Shown here one piece after another: positions 34,015 through 42,176 of a DNA stretch of 64,000 bases. The notes under the pieces are model-generated. The model saw only the letters and a list, made by a program, of their open reading frames with translations, made no database searches and had not been told where the DNA came from. Origin of the DNA: Actinopolymorpha pittospori. GTDB taxonomy: Bacteria > Actinomycetota > Actinomycetes > Propionibacteriales > Actinopolymorphaceae. A program made the translations under genes and the position numbers. Within the stretch, counting starts at the first letter, position 1. Each line of letters opens with the position of its first letter. Location: positions 3,348,001 to 3,412,000 of the forward strand of contig NZ_JADBEM010000001.1 of assembly GCF_014873875.1 (NCBI RefSeq). Reading direction: 5' to 3'.

Positions 34015-34902
34015 CTAGAGGGCCTTGCGGTACGGGCTCATGTCCATGCCCGGGTAGCGGAGTCCGACGTTGGCGATGGTGTTCTCGTCCCAGTAGGGGT
34101 CGCCGACGCGTGGGAATCCGACGAACTCGCGTTCGCGGGGAGTGGCGTTCTCCAGGAAGTGGTTCATCTCGGCGCTGCCACCGTCGTGTTGGAACGTGAC
34201 CTGCCCGGCCCAAGGTGTGTCGACCCGCTTGAAGCCGATGTTCTGGGCGTAGCGGAGGCCTTCGGAGGCGCGGAGCGCGGAGCCGCGGTGGAAGGTGTTC
34301 ATGGAGTAGATCAGCACCGAGCCGGCGGGGACGACGACGGGGAACTCGTGTGCGTAGAGCTCGGGGTGGTCCTCCCGGCTGCGATGGCGCGGCTCCCGCG
34401 GTTCGTCGCGGGTGAACTGCTGGGACACGACGTAGGTCGGGCTCAGGTCGACCGTCACGTCGGTGTAGTAAATGATCGCCGGCAGGTCGACGATCTCCTC
34501 GTCCGGCTTGGGGCAGACCAGGGTGTTGTTGCCGTAGTCCAGGTGCAGTCGCTGTTCGAAGTCACGGGTGCCGGCATACTTCCCGCCGAGCTGGCCGTGG
34601 CTGAGCATGAGCCGGTCGGTGCCGATGACCCGTTCGGCGAAGGCGATCAGCTCCGGATGCAGCGTCGAGGCGTTCAACGCGTCACCCACGAAGGGGAAGG
34701 TGGCGTGCGTGCGCAGCCGCCCGGTGAGACTCGCGACGGAGTCGGCGTACCAGCGCGGATGACGGGCGTACTCCTCCCAGGGAGGCATGTACTCGTGGAT
34801 GTTCTCGACGGTCGCCCGCACCTCGTCGTCCTCCAGGAGGCGCACGATGACGTACCCGTGCTCACGCCAGTGTTCGTAGTCTGCTTCCGTGATGCGACCC
34901 AT
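34015..34902 (-). CDS. Phytanoyl-CoA dioxygenase (PhyH) family oxygenase, second copy
   Basis: The product has 295 residues. The Fe(II) ligands are His and Asp in 'QRLHLDYGNNTLVCP' and the distal His in 'IYSMNTFHRGSALRAS'. Other family strands are 'DLPAIIYYTDVTVDLSPTYV' and 'PAGSVLIYSMN'. It is only distantly related to the PhyH protein at 33149-33928 and faces it tail to tail, 86 bases apart. It is therefore not a recent tandem duplicate. The stop codon lies inside a 16-base sequence repeated after the LacI gene. Substrate unknown. Confidence 0.88.
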   Translation of the reverse strand: MGRITEADYEHWREHGYVIVRLLEDDEVRATVENIHEYMPPWEEYARHPRWYADSVASLTGRLRTHATFPFVGDALNASTLHPELIAFAERVIGTDRLMLSHGQLGGKYAGTRDFEQRLHLDYGNNTLVCPKPDEEIVDLPAIIYYTDVTVDLSPTYVVSQQFTRDEPREPRHRSREDHPELYAHEFPVVVPAGSVLIYSMNTFHRGSALRASEGLRYAQNIGFKRVDTPWAGQVTFQHDGGSAEMNHFLENATPREREFVGFPRVGDPYWDENTIANVGLRYPGMDMSPYRKAL

Positions 34903-35239
34903 TCTTCTTTTCCCTTCTGCCGGGGTGACGGATCTTCCGTGGGGACAGACGTCGAGCGCACGGGGCGCTTCGGGGCCAGGGGAGTGGAGGGCACCTGGTG
35001 GCTGTGTCTGTCTCGCAGTCGTCGACGCATCGGTGCGCCAGCTGATTCGGGGCGAAGCCGCGTTGCCTCGCTGGCATGTCCGGCCGTGTGATCGGAATTC
35101 CCGGCCGCCGGGCCGCTGGAGTTCTCAACTGCCGTTGGACCTCACGCCATCGCAACTTACCGCGTCGCGCACCTGCGTCGGCGGGCGGCGGCGACGATGG
35201 GACCGGTCATGGCCAGAAGTGATGTGGGAGCCTGACCCG
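34903..35239. other. Divergent intergenic region
   Basis: These 337 bases separate the second PhyH gene (-) and a P-loop kinase-like gene (+). I see no supported gene. It should hold two promoters. The purine-rich AGAAGGGAAAAGAAG just before the PhyH ATG is its ribosome site. No convincing palindrome was found. Confidence 0.4.
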
Positions 35240-35920
35240 ATGACAACACACTGGATCGCGGTGGTGGGCAACAGTCCGGGTGTCGGAAAGTCGACCCTGT
35301 GCGTGGCGCTCGCGAGCTGGCTCCGTGACGCCGGCGCGGTGGTCGATCATTTCGAGGAGGAGCACATCCTCACCCGTGCGCAGTTTCGCGATGTGGCGGA
35401 GGAGTTCGCCGGCGACGGGGTCGTACACCCGCGCACCCTGGTCGCCGCCACCCGTTCCTACGTCGAACATGCCCGCGGGAGCGGGGTGGACGTCCTGGTG
35501 ACCGACGCCCTGATCCCGTTCGTCCCGTCGCTGGTCGCCTGGGGTCAGGACGAGCCGGCGATCGCCGAGATCATCCGCGACCTGGAGCGGGCCGTGGAGC
35601 CGACTCGGGTGACCTTGGTCTATCTGCGGGACGACCCGGGGGTGGCGCTACAGCGTGCCGTCGATCGCGAGGGGCCGGCGTGGGCAGAGTGGTACGTCGG
35701 CAAGCTCGGCGCCGCGCCGGGCACCCGCTCCGTGGTCGACCTGGCGTCGGCGGCCGAGCATCTTCGCCGCGAAGCCGACCTGACGCTGCGGCTGCTGGCG
35801 GCCTCGCGATGGGACGTCGTGATCGCGGACGCCGGGGTGGCCGACGCGGGGCAGATCGCGCGGTACGTCCGGGAGCGGTTGCGCGGCCGGCTCCAGGACG
35901 TCGTCCCGTCCGGGCGCTGA
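35240..35920 (+). CDS. P-loop NTPase / kinase-like protein
   Basis: The product has 226 residues. A Walker A motif 'VVGNSPGVGKSTLCVALASW' (Lys and Ser in 'GKS') opens the protein. 'VDVLVTDALIPFVPSLVAWG' provides a Walker B-like Asp, and 'LVYLRDDPGVALQRAVDREG' resembles the base-recognition and lid region of nucleoside/nucleotide kinases. ATG 35240 follows GGGAG. An in-frame ATG at 35222 has no such site. The family recalls dNK-like or thymidylate-kinase-like proteins of actinomycetes with unknown substrates. It precedes dinB by 48 bases on the same strand but is separated from it by the LexA box. Confidence 0.75.
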   Translation: MTTHWIAVVGNSPGVGKSTLCVALASWLRDAGAVVDHFEEEHILTRAQFRDVAEEFAGDGVVHPRTLVAATRSYVEHARGSGVDVLVTDALIPFVPSLVAWGQDEPAIAEIIRDLERAVEPTRVTLVYLRDDPGVALQRAVDREGPAWAEWYVGKLGAAPGTRSVVDLASAAEHLRREADLTLRLLAASRWDVVIADAGVADAGQIARYVRERLRGRLQDVVPSGR

Positions 35921-35961
35921 CCTTTCGGCAGGACAACCCTCGCTTCCTGGCGCGCGATATG

Positions 35962-35975
35962 CGAACATGTGTTCG
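35962..35975. promoter_or_regulatory. LexA (SOS) box overlapping the dinB start
   Basis: CGAACATGTGTTCG is a perfect palindrome and fits the actinobacterial LexA consensus TCGAAC-N4-GTTCGA in 14 of 16 positions. It covers the possible start codons GTG 35969 and GTG 35975, so bound LexA would block transcription initiating at or near the start codon. Confidence 0.88.
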
Positions 35976-37165
35976 TGCCAGGTGAGGCGACCATCCTGCA
36001 CGCTGACCTCGACGCGTTCTACGCATCTGTCGAGCAGCGTGACGATCCTCGCCTGCGCGGCCGACCCGTGATCGTCGGAGCGGGCGTGGTGCTCGCCGCC
36101 AGCTACGAGGCCAAGGCCTACGGCGTCCGTACGGCGATGAGTGGCGGACAGGCTCGGATGCTGTGCCCGCAGGCGATCGTGGTCCCGCCCAGGATGTCGG
36201 CCTACTCCGAGGCGAGCAGGGCCGTGTTCGAGGTCTTCCGGCAGACGACGCCGCTGGTCGAGGGGCTCTCGATCGACGAGGCGTTCCTCGACGTCGGCGG
36301 GTTGCGGCGGATCTCCGGCCGGCCCGTGGACATCGGCGTGCGGTTGCGGCACGACGTCCTGAGCCAGGTCGGCCTGGCGATCACGGTGGGCGTGGCGCGC
36401 ACCAAGTTCCTCGCGAAGGTGGCCAGCGGGGTGGCCAAGCCCGACGGCCTGCTGGTGGTCCAGCCCGACGGTGAGCTGGCCTTCCTGCACCCACTGCCGG
36501 TCGAACGACTCTGGGGCGTGGGCCAGGTCACCGCCAAGAAACTGCGCGACCGGGGCATCACCACGGTTGGTCAGGTGGCCGAGCTCACGGAGTCGACCCT
36601 GGTCTCGATGCTCGGCCGCGCGGCGGGGCGGCATCTGCACGCGCTCGCCCACAACCGTGACCCACGGCCCGTGCAGGTGGGTCGCCGGCGCCGATCCGTC
36701 GGGGCGCAGCGCGCGCTCGGTCGTCGGCCCAGGTCGCCACATGAGATCGACGCCATCCTCATCGGCCTGGTCGAACGCGTCACCAGCCGGATGCGGGCGG
36801 CCGGGCGGACCGGGCGCACCGTCGTGCTCCGGCTGCGGTTCGACGACTTCTCCCGGGCGACCCGCTCGCACACCCTCGCTCGGGCGAGCGCGCAGACCAA
36901 CGAGATCCTCGCCGCCGTACGCGGTCTGCGGACGGCGGCGAACCCGCTGATCGAGAGTCGGGGGCTCACCCTGGTGGGAGTGGCCGTCAGCAACCTCGAC
37001 GACGACGGTGCCGTCCAACTCGAACTGCCGCTCGACGGACACCGCGACGCCGCCCTCGACGCCGCGTTGGACGCCGTACGCGAGCGGTTCGACTCGGGCG
37101 CGGTCACCCGTGCGGTCCTGCTCGGCCGGGACCAGGGCCTGACGGTGCCGATGCTGCCCGACTAG
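35969..37165 (+). CDS. dinB: DNA polymerase IV (Y-family, error-prone)
   Basis: The product has 398 residues. The Y-family active site is complete: 'ILHADLDAFYASVEQRDD' (Asp13) and 'EGLSIDEAFLDVGGL' (Asp103, Glu104). The palm, thumb ('RLWGVGQVTAKKLRDRGI' helix-hairpin-helix) and little-finger domains follow in order. A C-terminal 'VQLELPL' is a good beta-clamp-binding motif. The enzyme performs translesion DNA synthesis. The LexA palindrome lies over the GTG start, and there is no Shine-Dalgarno sequence, so the mRNA may be leaderless. GTG 35975 is an alternative start two codons in. This is DinB1-like in having the clamp motif. Confidence 0.95.
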   Translation: MFVPGEATILHADLDAFYASVEQRDDPRLRGRPVIVGAGVVLAASYEAKAYGVRTAMSGGQARMLCPQAIVVPPRMSAYSEASRAVFEVFRQTTPLVEGLSIDEAFLDVGGLRRISGRPVDIGVRLRHDVLSQVGLAITVGVARTKFLAKVASGVAKPDGLLVVQPDGELAFLHPLPVERLWGVGQVTAKKLRDRGITTVGQVAELTESTLVSMLGRAAGRHLHALAHNRDPRPVQVGRRRRSVGAQRALGRRPRSPHEIDAILIGLVERVTSRMRAAGRTGRTVVLRLRFDDFSRATRSHTLARASAQTNEILAAVRGLRTAANPLIESRGLTLVGVAVSNLDDDGAVQLELPLDGHRDAALDAALDAVRERFDSGAVTRAVLLGRDQGLTVPMLPD

Positions 37166-37234
37166 GTCGTGTCCTGGCCCGCGTGGTCCCGGCCGGAGGA
37201 TCGAGTCCGGCTCGGTCGGTGGTCTCGGGTCGGA

Positions 37235-37879
37235 TCAGCCGCGCGGAGCGATCCGCTCGAGCTCCTCGACGGTGCCGGACATGATGACGCGCAGGTGCTC
37301 GGTGATGTGCTCGACGGGCCAGTCCCACCAGGCGAGCCTGCGAAGTCGGGCGACCTCGTCCGCGTCGAAGCGGGTGCGGATCAGCTTGGCCGGGTTTCCG
37401 CCGACGATGGCGTAGTCGGGAACGTCGTCGACGACCACGGAGCCGGAGGCGATGATCGCGCCGTGTCCGATGCGGACGCCGGGCATCACCATCGCGCGGT
37501 AGCCGAACCACACGTCGTTCCCGACGATGGTGTCGCCCCTGCCGGGCAGGCCGCTGATCAGATCGAAGTGATCCGACCAGGAGCCACCCATGATGGGGAA
37601 GGGGAAGGTGGACGGACCGTCCATGCGATGGTTCGCGCCGTTCATGATGAACCGAACGTCGGTACCCAGCGCGCAGAACTTCCCGATGACCAGCTTCTCC
37701 GGCCCGTAGTGGTAGAGCACGTTGCGGGTCTCGAACGACGTCGGGTCATCCGGGTCGTCGTAGTACGAGTACTCGCCCACCTCGATGAGCTCGGACTTCA
37801 CCAGTGGCTTGAGCAGCACCACCCGCGGCTGGTCGGGAAACGGATGGAGGGTAGTCGGGTCGGCGGGCACGCGGTTCAT
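37235..37879 (-). CDS. CatB/Vat-type xenobiotic O-acetyltransferase
   Basis: The product has 214 residues of the hexapeptide xenobiotic acetyltransferase group. 'IGKFCALGTDVRFIMNGANH' carries the catalytic His in 'NGANHRMDG', followed by 'STFPFPIMGGSW', 'GNDVWFGYRAMVMPGVRIGH' and the closing 'VVDDVPDYAIVGGNPAKLI'. These are the hallmarks of streptogramin A (Vat) and CatB acetyltransferases, which use acetyl-CoA. Many chromosomal members act on sugars or have no known substrate, so a resistance role is only possible. ATG 37879 is chosen to match the family length. Confidence 0.9.
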   Translation of the reverse strand: MNRVPADPTTLHPFPDQPRVVLLKPLVKSELIEVGEYSYYDDPDDPTSFETRNVLYHYGPEKLVIGKFCALGTDVRFIMNGANHRMDGPSTFPFPIMGGSWSDHFDLISGLPGRGDTIVGNDVWFGYRAMVMPGVRIGHGAIIASGSVVVDDVPDYAIVGGNPAKLIRTRFDADEVARLRRLAWWDWPVEHITEHLRVIMSGTVEELERIAPRG

Positions 37880-38027
37880 GGAGGACGCCTTCGGTTTCGG
37901 ATTCGGGTCCTCCCACTGTGCCAGGCGCCCGGTCCGGCAGGAGATCCACTGGTCGCTCGGGCGGGTGGGCACGCGCGGCTAGGCTTTGGCTCAGGGTCAC
38001 CGTTCACCCCCAGAGAGCGAGCCTGAC

Positions 38028-38873
38028 GTGCCCGACGACACGCCGACCGACTCCCGTCCCGCTCTGCCGTTCCGCATCCTGATCGTCTTCGTCGCGGCCG
38101 TCCTGCTCTGGCTGTTCGTCTATCACGGGACGCCGCTCGGCTACGGCTACGACCGCCTCACCCATGCCGCGCGGGCGGTCCTCACGACGATCCTCGTCGT
38201 ACCGATGGTGGTGCTCGCCCGCCGCCTGCTCGCCCGCCGCCCGTGGGCGGGACTCGGGTTGCCCTCGCTCCGCACCGGCTGGCGGCACCTACTGCTCGGC
38301 GTGGCCTGCTGGGCGGTCCCGGCGGCGCTCGGGTTCGCGCTCTGTCTCGGCTTCGGCTGGGTCGAGATCGGCCTGGGTGCCTCCGTCGGCGAGGTTCTGC
38401 AGACGGCGGCCCTTCTGGTCGTGCTCGTCTTCCTGTACGAGGCGTTGCCCGAGGAGTTCGTCTTCCGCGGCTACCTCCAGCGCAACCTCGTCACCAGGGT
38501 GCAGCCGTGGCAGGCGGTCGTGGCGCAGGCGGCCCTCTTCACGCTCTTCGGGTTCCTCGTGGGCGCCGCGCGTTCCATCGACCGGATCCTCGTCTTCTTC
38601 GTCTTCGCCCTGGTCCTCGGCGTGTTCCGCGTGGCCACCGGCGACATCTGGGCGGGCATCGGCTTCCACCTCGGCTTCCAGACGGTCGCGCAGCTGTTCT
38701 CGGGCGAGGGCGCCGTCTTCGAGACGACAGGGCTCGGCACGCTCGAGTTGGTCGCCCTGGGCGGGTTGCCCTTCTTCCTCGGCTGGCAGGCCATCGAACG
38801 CCTGAAGAAGGGGAGCCTCGACTGGCGCACGCTCCAGCCGGATCCGTGCGGACGCGCGGCCGGCGCCGCGTAG
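38028..38873 (+). CDS. CPBP-family intramembrane metalloprotease
   Basis: The product has 281 residues with about eight membrane segments. The CPBP/Rce1 active-site motif is 'EALPEEFVFRGYLQRNLV' (EExxxR), with later motif His in 'GIGFHLGFQTVAQL' and a Phe-rich segment 'LFTLFGFLVG'. In bacteria the family is linked to bacteriocin self-immunity and membrane protein processing, though the substrate here is unknown. GTG 38028 is about 10 bases after GAGAGCGAG. It stands alone and converges on the TetR gene, 14 bases apart. Confidence 0.88.
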   Translation: MPDDTPTDSRPALPFRILIVFVAAVLLWLFVYHGTPLGYGYDRLTHAARAVLTTILVVPMVVLARRLLARRPWAGLGLPSLRTGWRHLLLGVACWAVPAALGFALCLGFGWVEIGLGASVGEVLQTAALLVVLVFLYEALPEEFVFRGYLQRNLVTRVQPWQAVVAQAALFTLFGFLVGAARSIDRILVFFVFALVLGVFRVATGDIWAGIGFHLGFQTVAQLFSGEGAVFETTGLGTLELVALGGLPFFLGWQAIERLKKGSLDWRTLQPDPCGRAAGAA

Positions 38874-38887
38874 CGGCGAAGCGGCGT

Positions 38888-39442
38888 TCAGTCCCGGAGG
38901 AGCAGACCCTCCATGACGAGGTCGAGCATCCGGGCGGCGCGTGCCTCGCCTCCGGTCGCGGGGTCGATCCGCCACAGGAACGAGATCAGCAGCAGAAAGT
39001 CGTCCGGGTCGACGTCGGGGCGGAGCAGGCCGGCGTCCGCGCCCGCGGTGAGCAGCTGCTTGATCGCGCCGATGACCAGCGCGTAGGCCTCGTCCTCGAG
39101 GCTTGCCGTCGTGGCCGCGTGAATGACCTCCGCGACGCCGTACTTCACCTGGCCGTAGCGCGCGACCCGGTCCAGCCAGCCGCGCAGGGCCGTGAGCGGC
39201 GGCTGGGTTTCGAGGAGGGCGGGAGCGAGCGCGGCGAGTTCCTCCAGCTCGTGCCGGTAGATCGCCAGGACGAGTGACTCCCGGGTGGGGAAGTGGCGGT
39301 ACAGCGTGCCCGGACCGACCTCGGCGCGTTTGGCGATCTCGTTGAGGGACGTGTCACCCGCCCTCGACAACGCTTCGCGCGCGACTTCCAGGATCCGACG
39401 CCGGTTCTCTCGGGCGTCGGACCGGACCGGTTTCCCCGTCAT
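38888..39442 (-). CDS. TetR-family transcriptional regulator
   Basis: The product has 184 residues. The N-terminal helix-turn-helix is clear ('TSLNEIAKRAEVGPGTLYRH', 'FPTRESLVLAIYRHELEEL'), and the ligand-binding domain shows 'LLLISFLWRIDPATGGEA' and the closing 'MLDLVMEGLL', typical of AcrR-like repressors with a SbtR-type C-terminus. It is divergent from an SDR oxidoreductase gene, and two palindromes lie between them. It therefore probably represses both genes until a small effector binds. Confidence 0.92.
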   Translation of the reverse strand: MTGKPVRSDARENRRRILEVAREALSRAGDTSLNEIAKRAEVGPGTLYRHFPTRESLVLAIYRHELEELAALAPALLETQPPLTALRGWLDRVARYGQVKYGVAEVIHAATTASLEDEAYALVIGAIKQLLTAGADAGLLRPDVDPDDFLLLISFLWRIDPATGGEARAARMLDLVMEGLLLRD

Positions 39443-39487
39443 GTCGTACAGCTCCCTTCGCGACTCCTCAGCCCCATCTTGCTAGAC

Positions 39488-39534
39488 GGAGACCTCTCCG
39501 GTACCGTCGGGTCCACTACCGGAGAGGTCTCCGG
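39488..39534. promoter_or_regulatory. Paired palindromic TetR operators
   Basis: Two near-identical palindromes, CGGAGACCTCTCCG (within 39487-39500) and CCGGAGAGGTCTCCGG (39519-39534), stand about 31 bases apart centre to centre. Together they also form a perfect 16-base inverted repeat (39488-39503 and 39517-39532). They lie between the divergent TetR and SDR genes, which is the expected place for the regulator's binding sites. Confidence 0.8.
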
Positions 39535-39566
39535 AAAAGGATCATGGCAACGATCGAGGAGGATCG

Positions 39567-40598
39567 GTGGCGCAGACCGTGTTGGTGACCGGAGGTACGG
39601 GATATGTCGCGGGCTGGTGCGTCGCGGAGTTGCTCCGGCGCGGCTACCGCGTGCGGAGCACCGTCCGGGACGGCAGCAGGGGAGCGACGGTCCGGCGCGC
39701 CGTGTCGTCCGTGGTCGATCCCACTGACCGCCTCTCCCTGGTCGTCGCGGACCTCACCGCGGACGACGGGTGGGACGCCGCGGTCGACGGCGTGGACTTC
39801 GTGCTCCACGTGGCGTCCCCGCTCGGCGACACCGCACGCGGCGCGGACGACCTGATCGTCCCCGCGCGGGACGGCGCCCTGCGGGTGCTGCGTGCGGCCG
39901 CCGACGCCGGCGTCCAGCGGGTCGTGTTGACGTCGGCGGCGAACGCGGCGAGCCCCTCCTCCTACGGCGACGACAGCGTGACCGACGAGACGCTCTGGAC
40001 CGATCCCGACGACCCGACCCTGATCCCCTACCGGAGAGCCAAGACGATCGCGGAGAAGGCCGCGTGGGACTTCATGGCCGACCACGACGGACCCACCACC
40101 CTCACGACGATCCTGCCGGGAGCGGTGTTCGGCCCGATCCTCGACGTCGGCCACCTCGGCACCACGCGGATCATCGCCCGGATGCTCGACGGAAGCATGC
40201 GCGGCGCCCCGCGAATCGCGTTCGAGATCGTCGACGTACGCGACATCGCCGACATCCACATCCGCGCGATGACGGCGCCGGCGGCCGCGGGTGAGCGGTT
40301 CCTGGCGACAGGCGAACTCGTGTCGATGCGGGAGATGGCCCGCGCTCTCCGCGCGGGGCTGGGTCCGGCCGCCGACAAGGCGCCGACGCGGGAGCTTCCC
40401 GATGTCGCGGTCAGGTTCGCGGCGAGGTTCCTCGACCCCTCACTGCGCGAGATCGTCCCCGCGCTCGGGCGACGAAACCGGCACCGCACGGACAAGGCGC
40501 GGCGACTGCTCGGCTGGCAGCCGCGGCCCGCCGCCGAGACGCTCGTCGACTGCGCGCGGAGCCTCATCGAGGCGAAGGCCGCTCAGGTCGGTCCGTAG
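39567..40598 (+). CDS. NAD(P)-dependent epimerase / dihydroflavonol reductase-like SDR
   Basis: This is a 343-residue extended SDR. The nucleotide motif is 'VLVTGGTGYVAGWCVAELL', followed by 'VDFVLHVASPLGDT' and the catalytic 'VLTSAANAASPSSYG'. The active site reads 'YRRAKTIAEKAAWDF', with Tyr and Lys in YxxxK, and 'ILPGAVFGPI' follows. This is the dihydroflavonol-4-reductase/aldehyde reductase branch, which reduces ketones and aldehydes with NADPH. GTG 39567 has GAGGAGG upstream. Divergent arrangement with a TetR gene and paired operators suggests induction by a toxic carbonyl or aromatic compound. Substrate is not known. Confidence 0.9.
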   Translation: MAQTVLVTGGTGYVAGWCVAELLRRGYRVRSTVRDGSRGATVRRAVSSVVDPTDRLSLVVADLTADDGWDAAVDGVDFVLHVASPLGDTARGADDLIVPARDGALRVLRAAADAGVQRVVLTSAANAASPSSYGDDSVTDETLWTDPDDPTLIPYRRAKTIAEKAAWDFMADHDGPTTLTTILPGAVFGPILDVGHLGTTRIIARMLDGSMRGAPRIAFEIVDVRDIADIHIRAMTAPAAAGERFLATGELVSMREMARALRAGLGPAADKAPTRELPDVAVRFAARFLDPSLREIVPALGRRNRHRTDKARRLLGWQPRPAAETLVDCARSLIEAKAAQVGP

Positions 40599-42045
40599 GC
40601 CCCGGCCTTGCTCTTCCCCGTACGGAAGGGCCGCCCGGCGGTGACGAGGACGACGAACGTGGACGCCAGGAGCAGGGCGCTGGCGACGGCGAAGGCGGCC
40701 CGATACCCCGCCACGTCGGCGTTGTGCGCGGCCCGGGCGGTGACGCCGCTCGCGATCGTGTTCAGCAGAGCCACGCCGAGCGCGCCGCCCAACTGCTGGG
40801 TGGTGTTGACGAGGGCGCTGGCCACTCCGGCGTCGTTCGCGTCGATTCCGCTGAGGGCGACATTGTTGACGGCAACGAACACGACACCGAGCCCGAAGCC
40901 AAGCAGCGCGAGCGCCGACAGGAGAAGGATTAGACTTCGCGGGTGGTCGATCGTGGTGAGCGTGAGCATTCCGACGACACCAAGAACCATCCCTGAGACC
41001 ATCAGCGGGCGCGGACCCATCCGGGGAAGGAGCGCCGACACGAGCACGGCGCTCACGATGATCCCGACGCTGAAGACGAGGAACACGAGACCGGTTCGCA
41101 GCGGCGTGAGTCCGAGCCTCCCCTGGAGGTAGTAGGTCAGGAACAGCAGCATTCCGAACATCGCGCCGGCGGCCAGCAGGGTGGTGAGATAGGCGCCGCC
41201 CCGGACCCGGTCCGTGACCACTCGCAGCGGAAGCATCGGGTGCTCGGCGCGGTGCTGCCTGACGACGAACGCGAGGAGAATCGCACCGGAGGCGACGAGG
41301 GTGACCAGGGTGAGCGGATCGCGCCAACCCCGGCCTTCGTCCGCGGCGAGGGTGAATCCCGCGACCAGACCGAACGATCCGGCGGTGGCGAGCGCCGCGC
41401 TCGGAACGTCGTACCGCCGGTGCGTCTTCTCGAGGCGGCTCTCGCGAACCGAGTAGAGCGCGAGTGCGGCGGCGACGAACGCTATGGGTACGTTGACGAA
41501 CAGTGACCAGCGCCAGTCGACGTACTCGGTCAGTACGCCGCCAAGCAGGAGGCCGACCGCCCCGCCCGCGCCCTGGACCGCGCCGAAGACTCCGAAGGCA
41601 CGCGAGCGCTCCCGCGCCTCGGTGAACGTGACGGTGACCAGTGCGAGCGCCGCCGGGGCGAGTGTCGCGGCGAACACGCCCTGGGCGCCGCGGGCGACGA
41701 AGAGCAGCTCCGGTGTGGAAGCGAACCCTCCCAGTGCCGAGACCGCGGCGAACCCGATCAAGGACGGACCAGCGTTCTCCTGCGTCCGTTGATGTCGGCG
41801 ACGCGTCCGCCCAGCAGGAGCAGGCCGCCGAAGGTGAGGGCGTAGGCGGTGACGACCCAGTGCCGGTCCGCCTGCGCGATGCCCAACTCGCGTTGGGCGT
41901 CCGGGAGTGCGATGTTGATGACCGACGCGTCGAGCACGACCATCAGACTGGCCAGCGTGATGGCGACCAGGGCGGTCCAGCGCCTGGGGTCCGCGGCCGT
42001 CGGCCGGATGGTGGCGGCTGCCGTCGGTGTGTTCTGGGTGGGCAC
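40583..42045 (-). pseudogene. DHA2-type MFS drug exporter, frameshifted
   Basis: From GTG 42045 (AAGGAA 5 bases upstream) the frame codes for the first 95 residues of an EmrB/QacA-like exporter, with 'SLMVVLDASVINIALP' and motif A 'GGRVADINGRRRT'. It then stops early at 41758. The remaining 390 residues continue in another frame from about 41761 with 'IGFAAVSALGGFAS', 'GARGAQGV'-like helix 4, 'GGAVGLLLGGVLTEYVDWRW' (motif C region) and ten further helices. A single base difference near 41760, right after motif A, restores one continuous 14-helix transporter. It is either inactive or a sequence error. Its 3' end overlaps the SDR gene by 16 bases. Confidence 0.82.
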
Positions 42046-42176
42046 AGATGTTCCTTGCGACAAGAGCGGTGGAAGGCTTCGACGTCGACGTCCCCCGTCT
42101 CGTCGTACCGGGTCGAGTGTCGAGGGCCCCTGGCTCTGTCGCAAAGAAACTTGCTGAAGCAGCAAACAGTCCGGTG

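Noticed and set aside
37235..37879. Firm call of streptogramin or chloramphenicol resistance for the CatB/Vat-like gene
   Set aside because: The family motifs are clear, but many chromosomal members have no resistance role, and no resistance context is seen.
42151..42165. TTGCTG-AAG-CAGCAA inverted repeat between the binding-protein stop and the MFS start
   Set aside because: Only 6-base arms. Could be a weak terminator or operator, but there is no regulator gene next to it.
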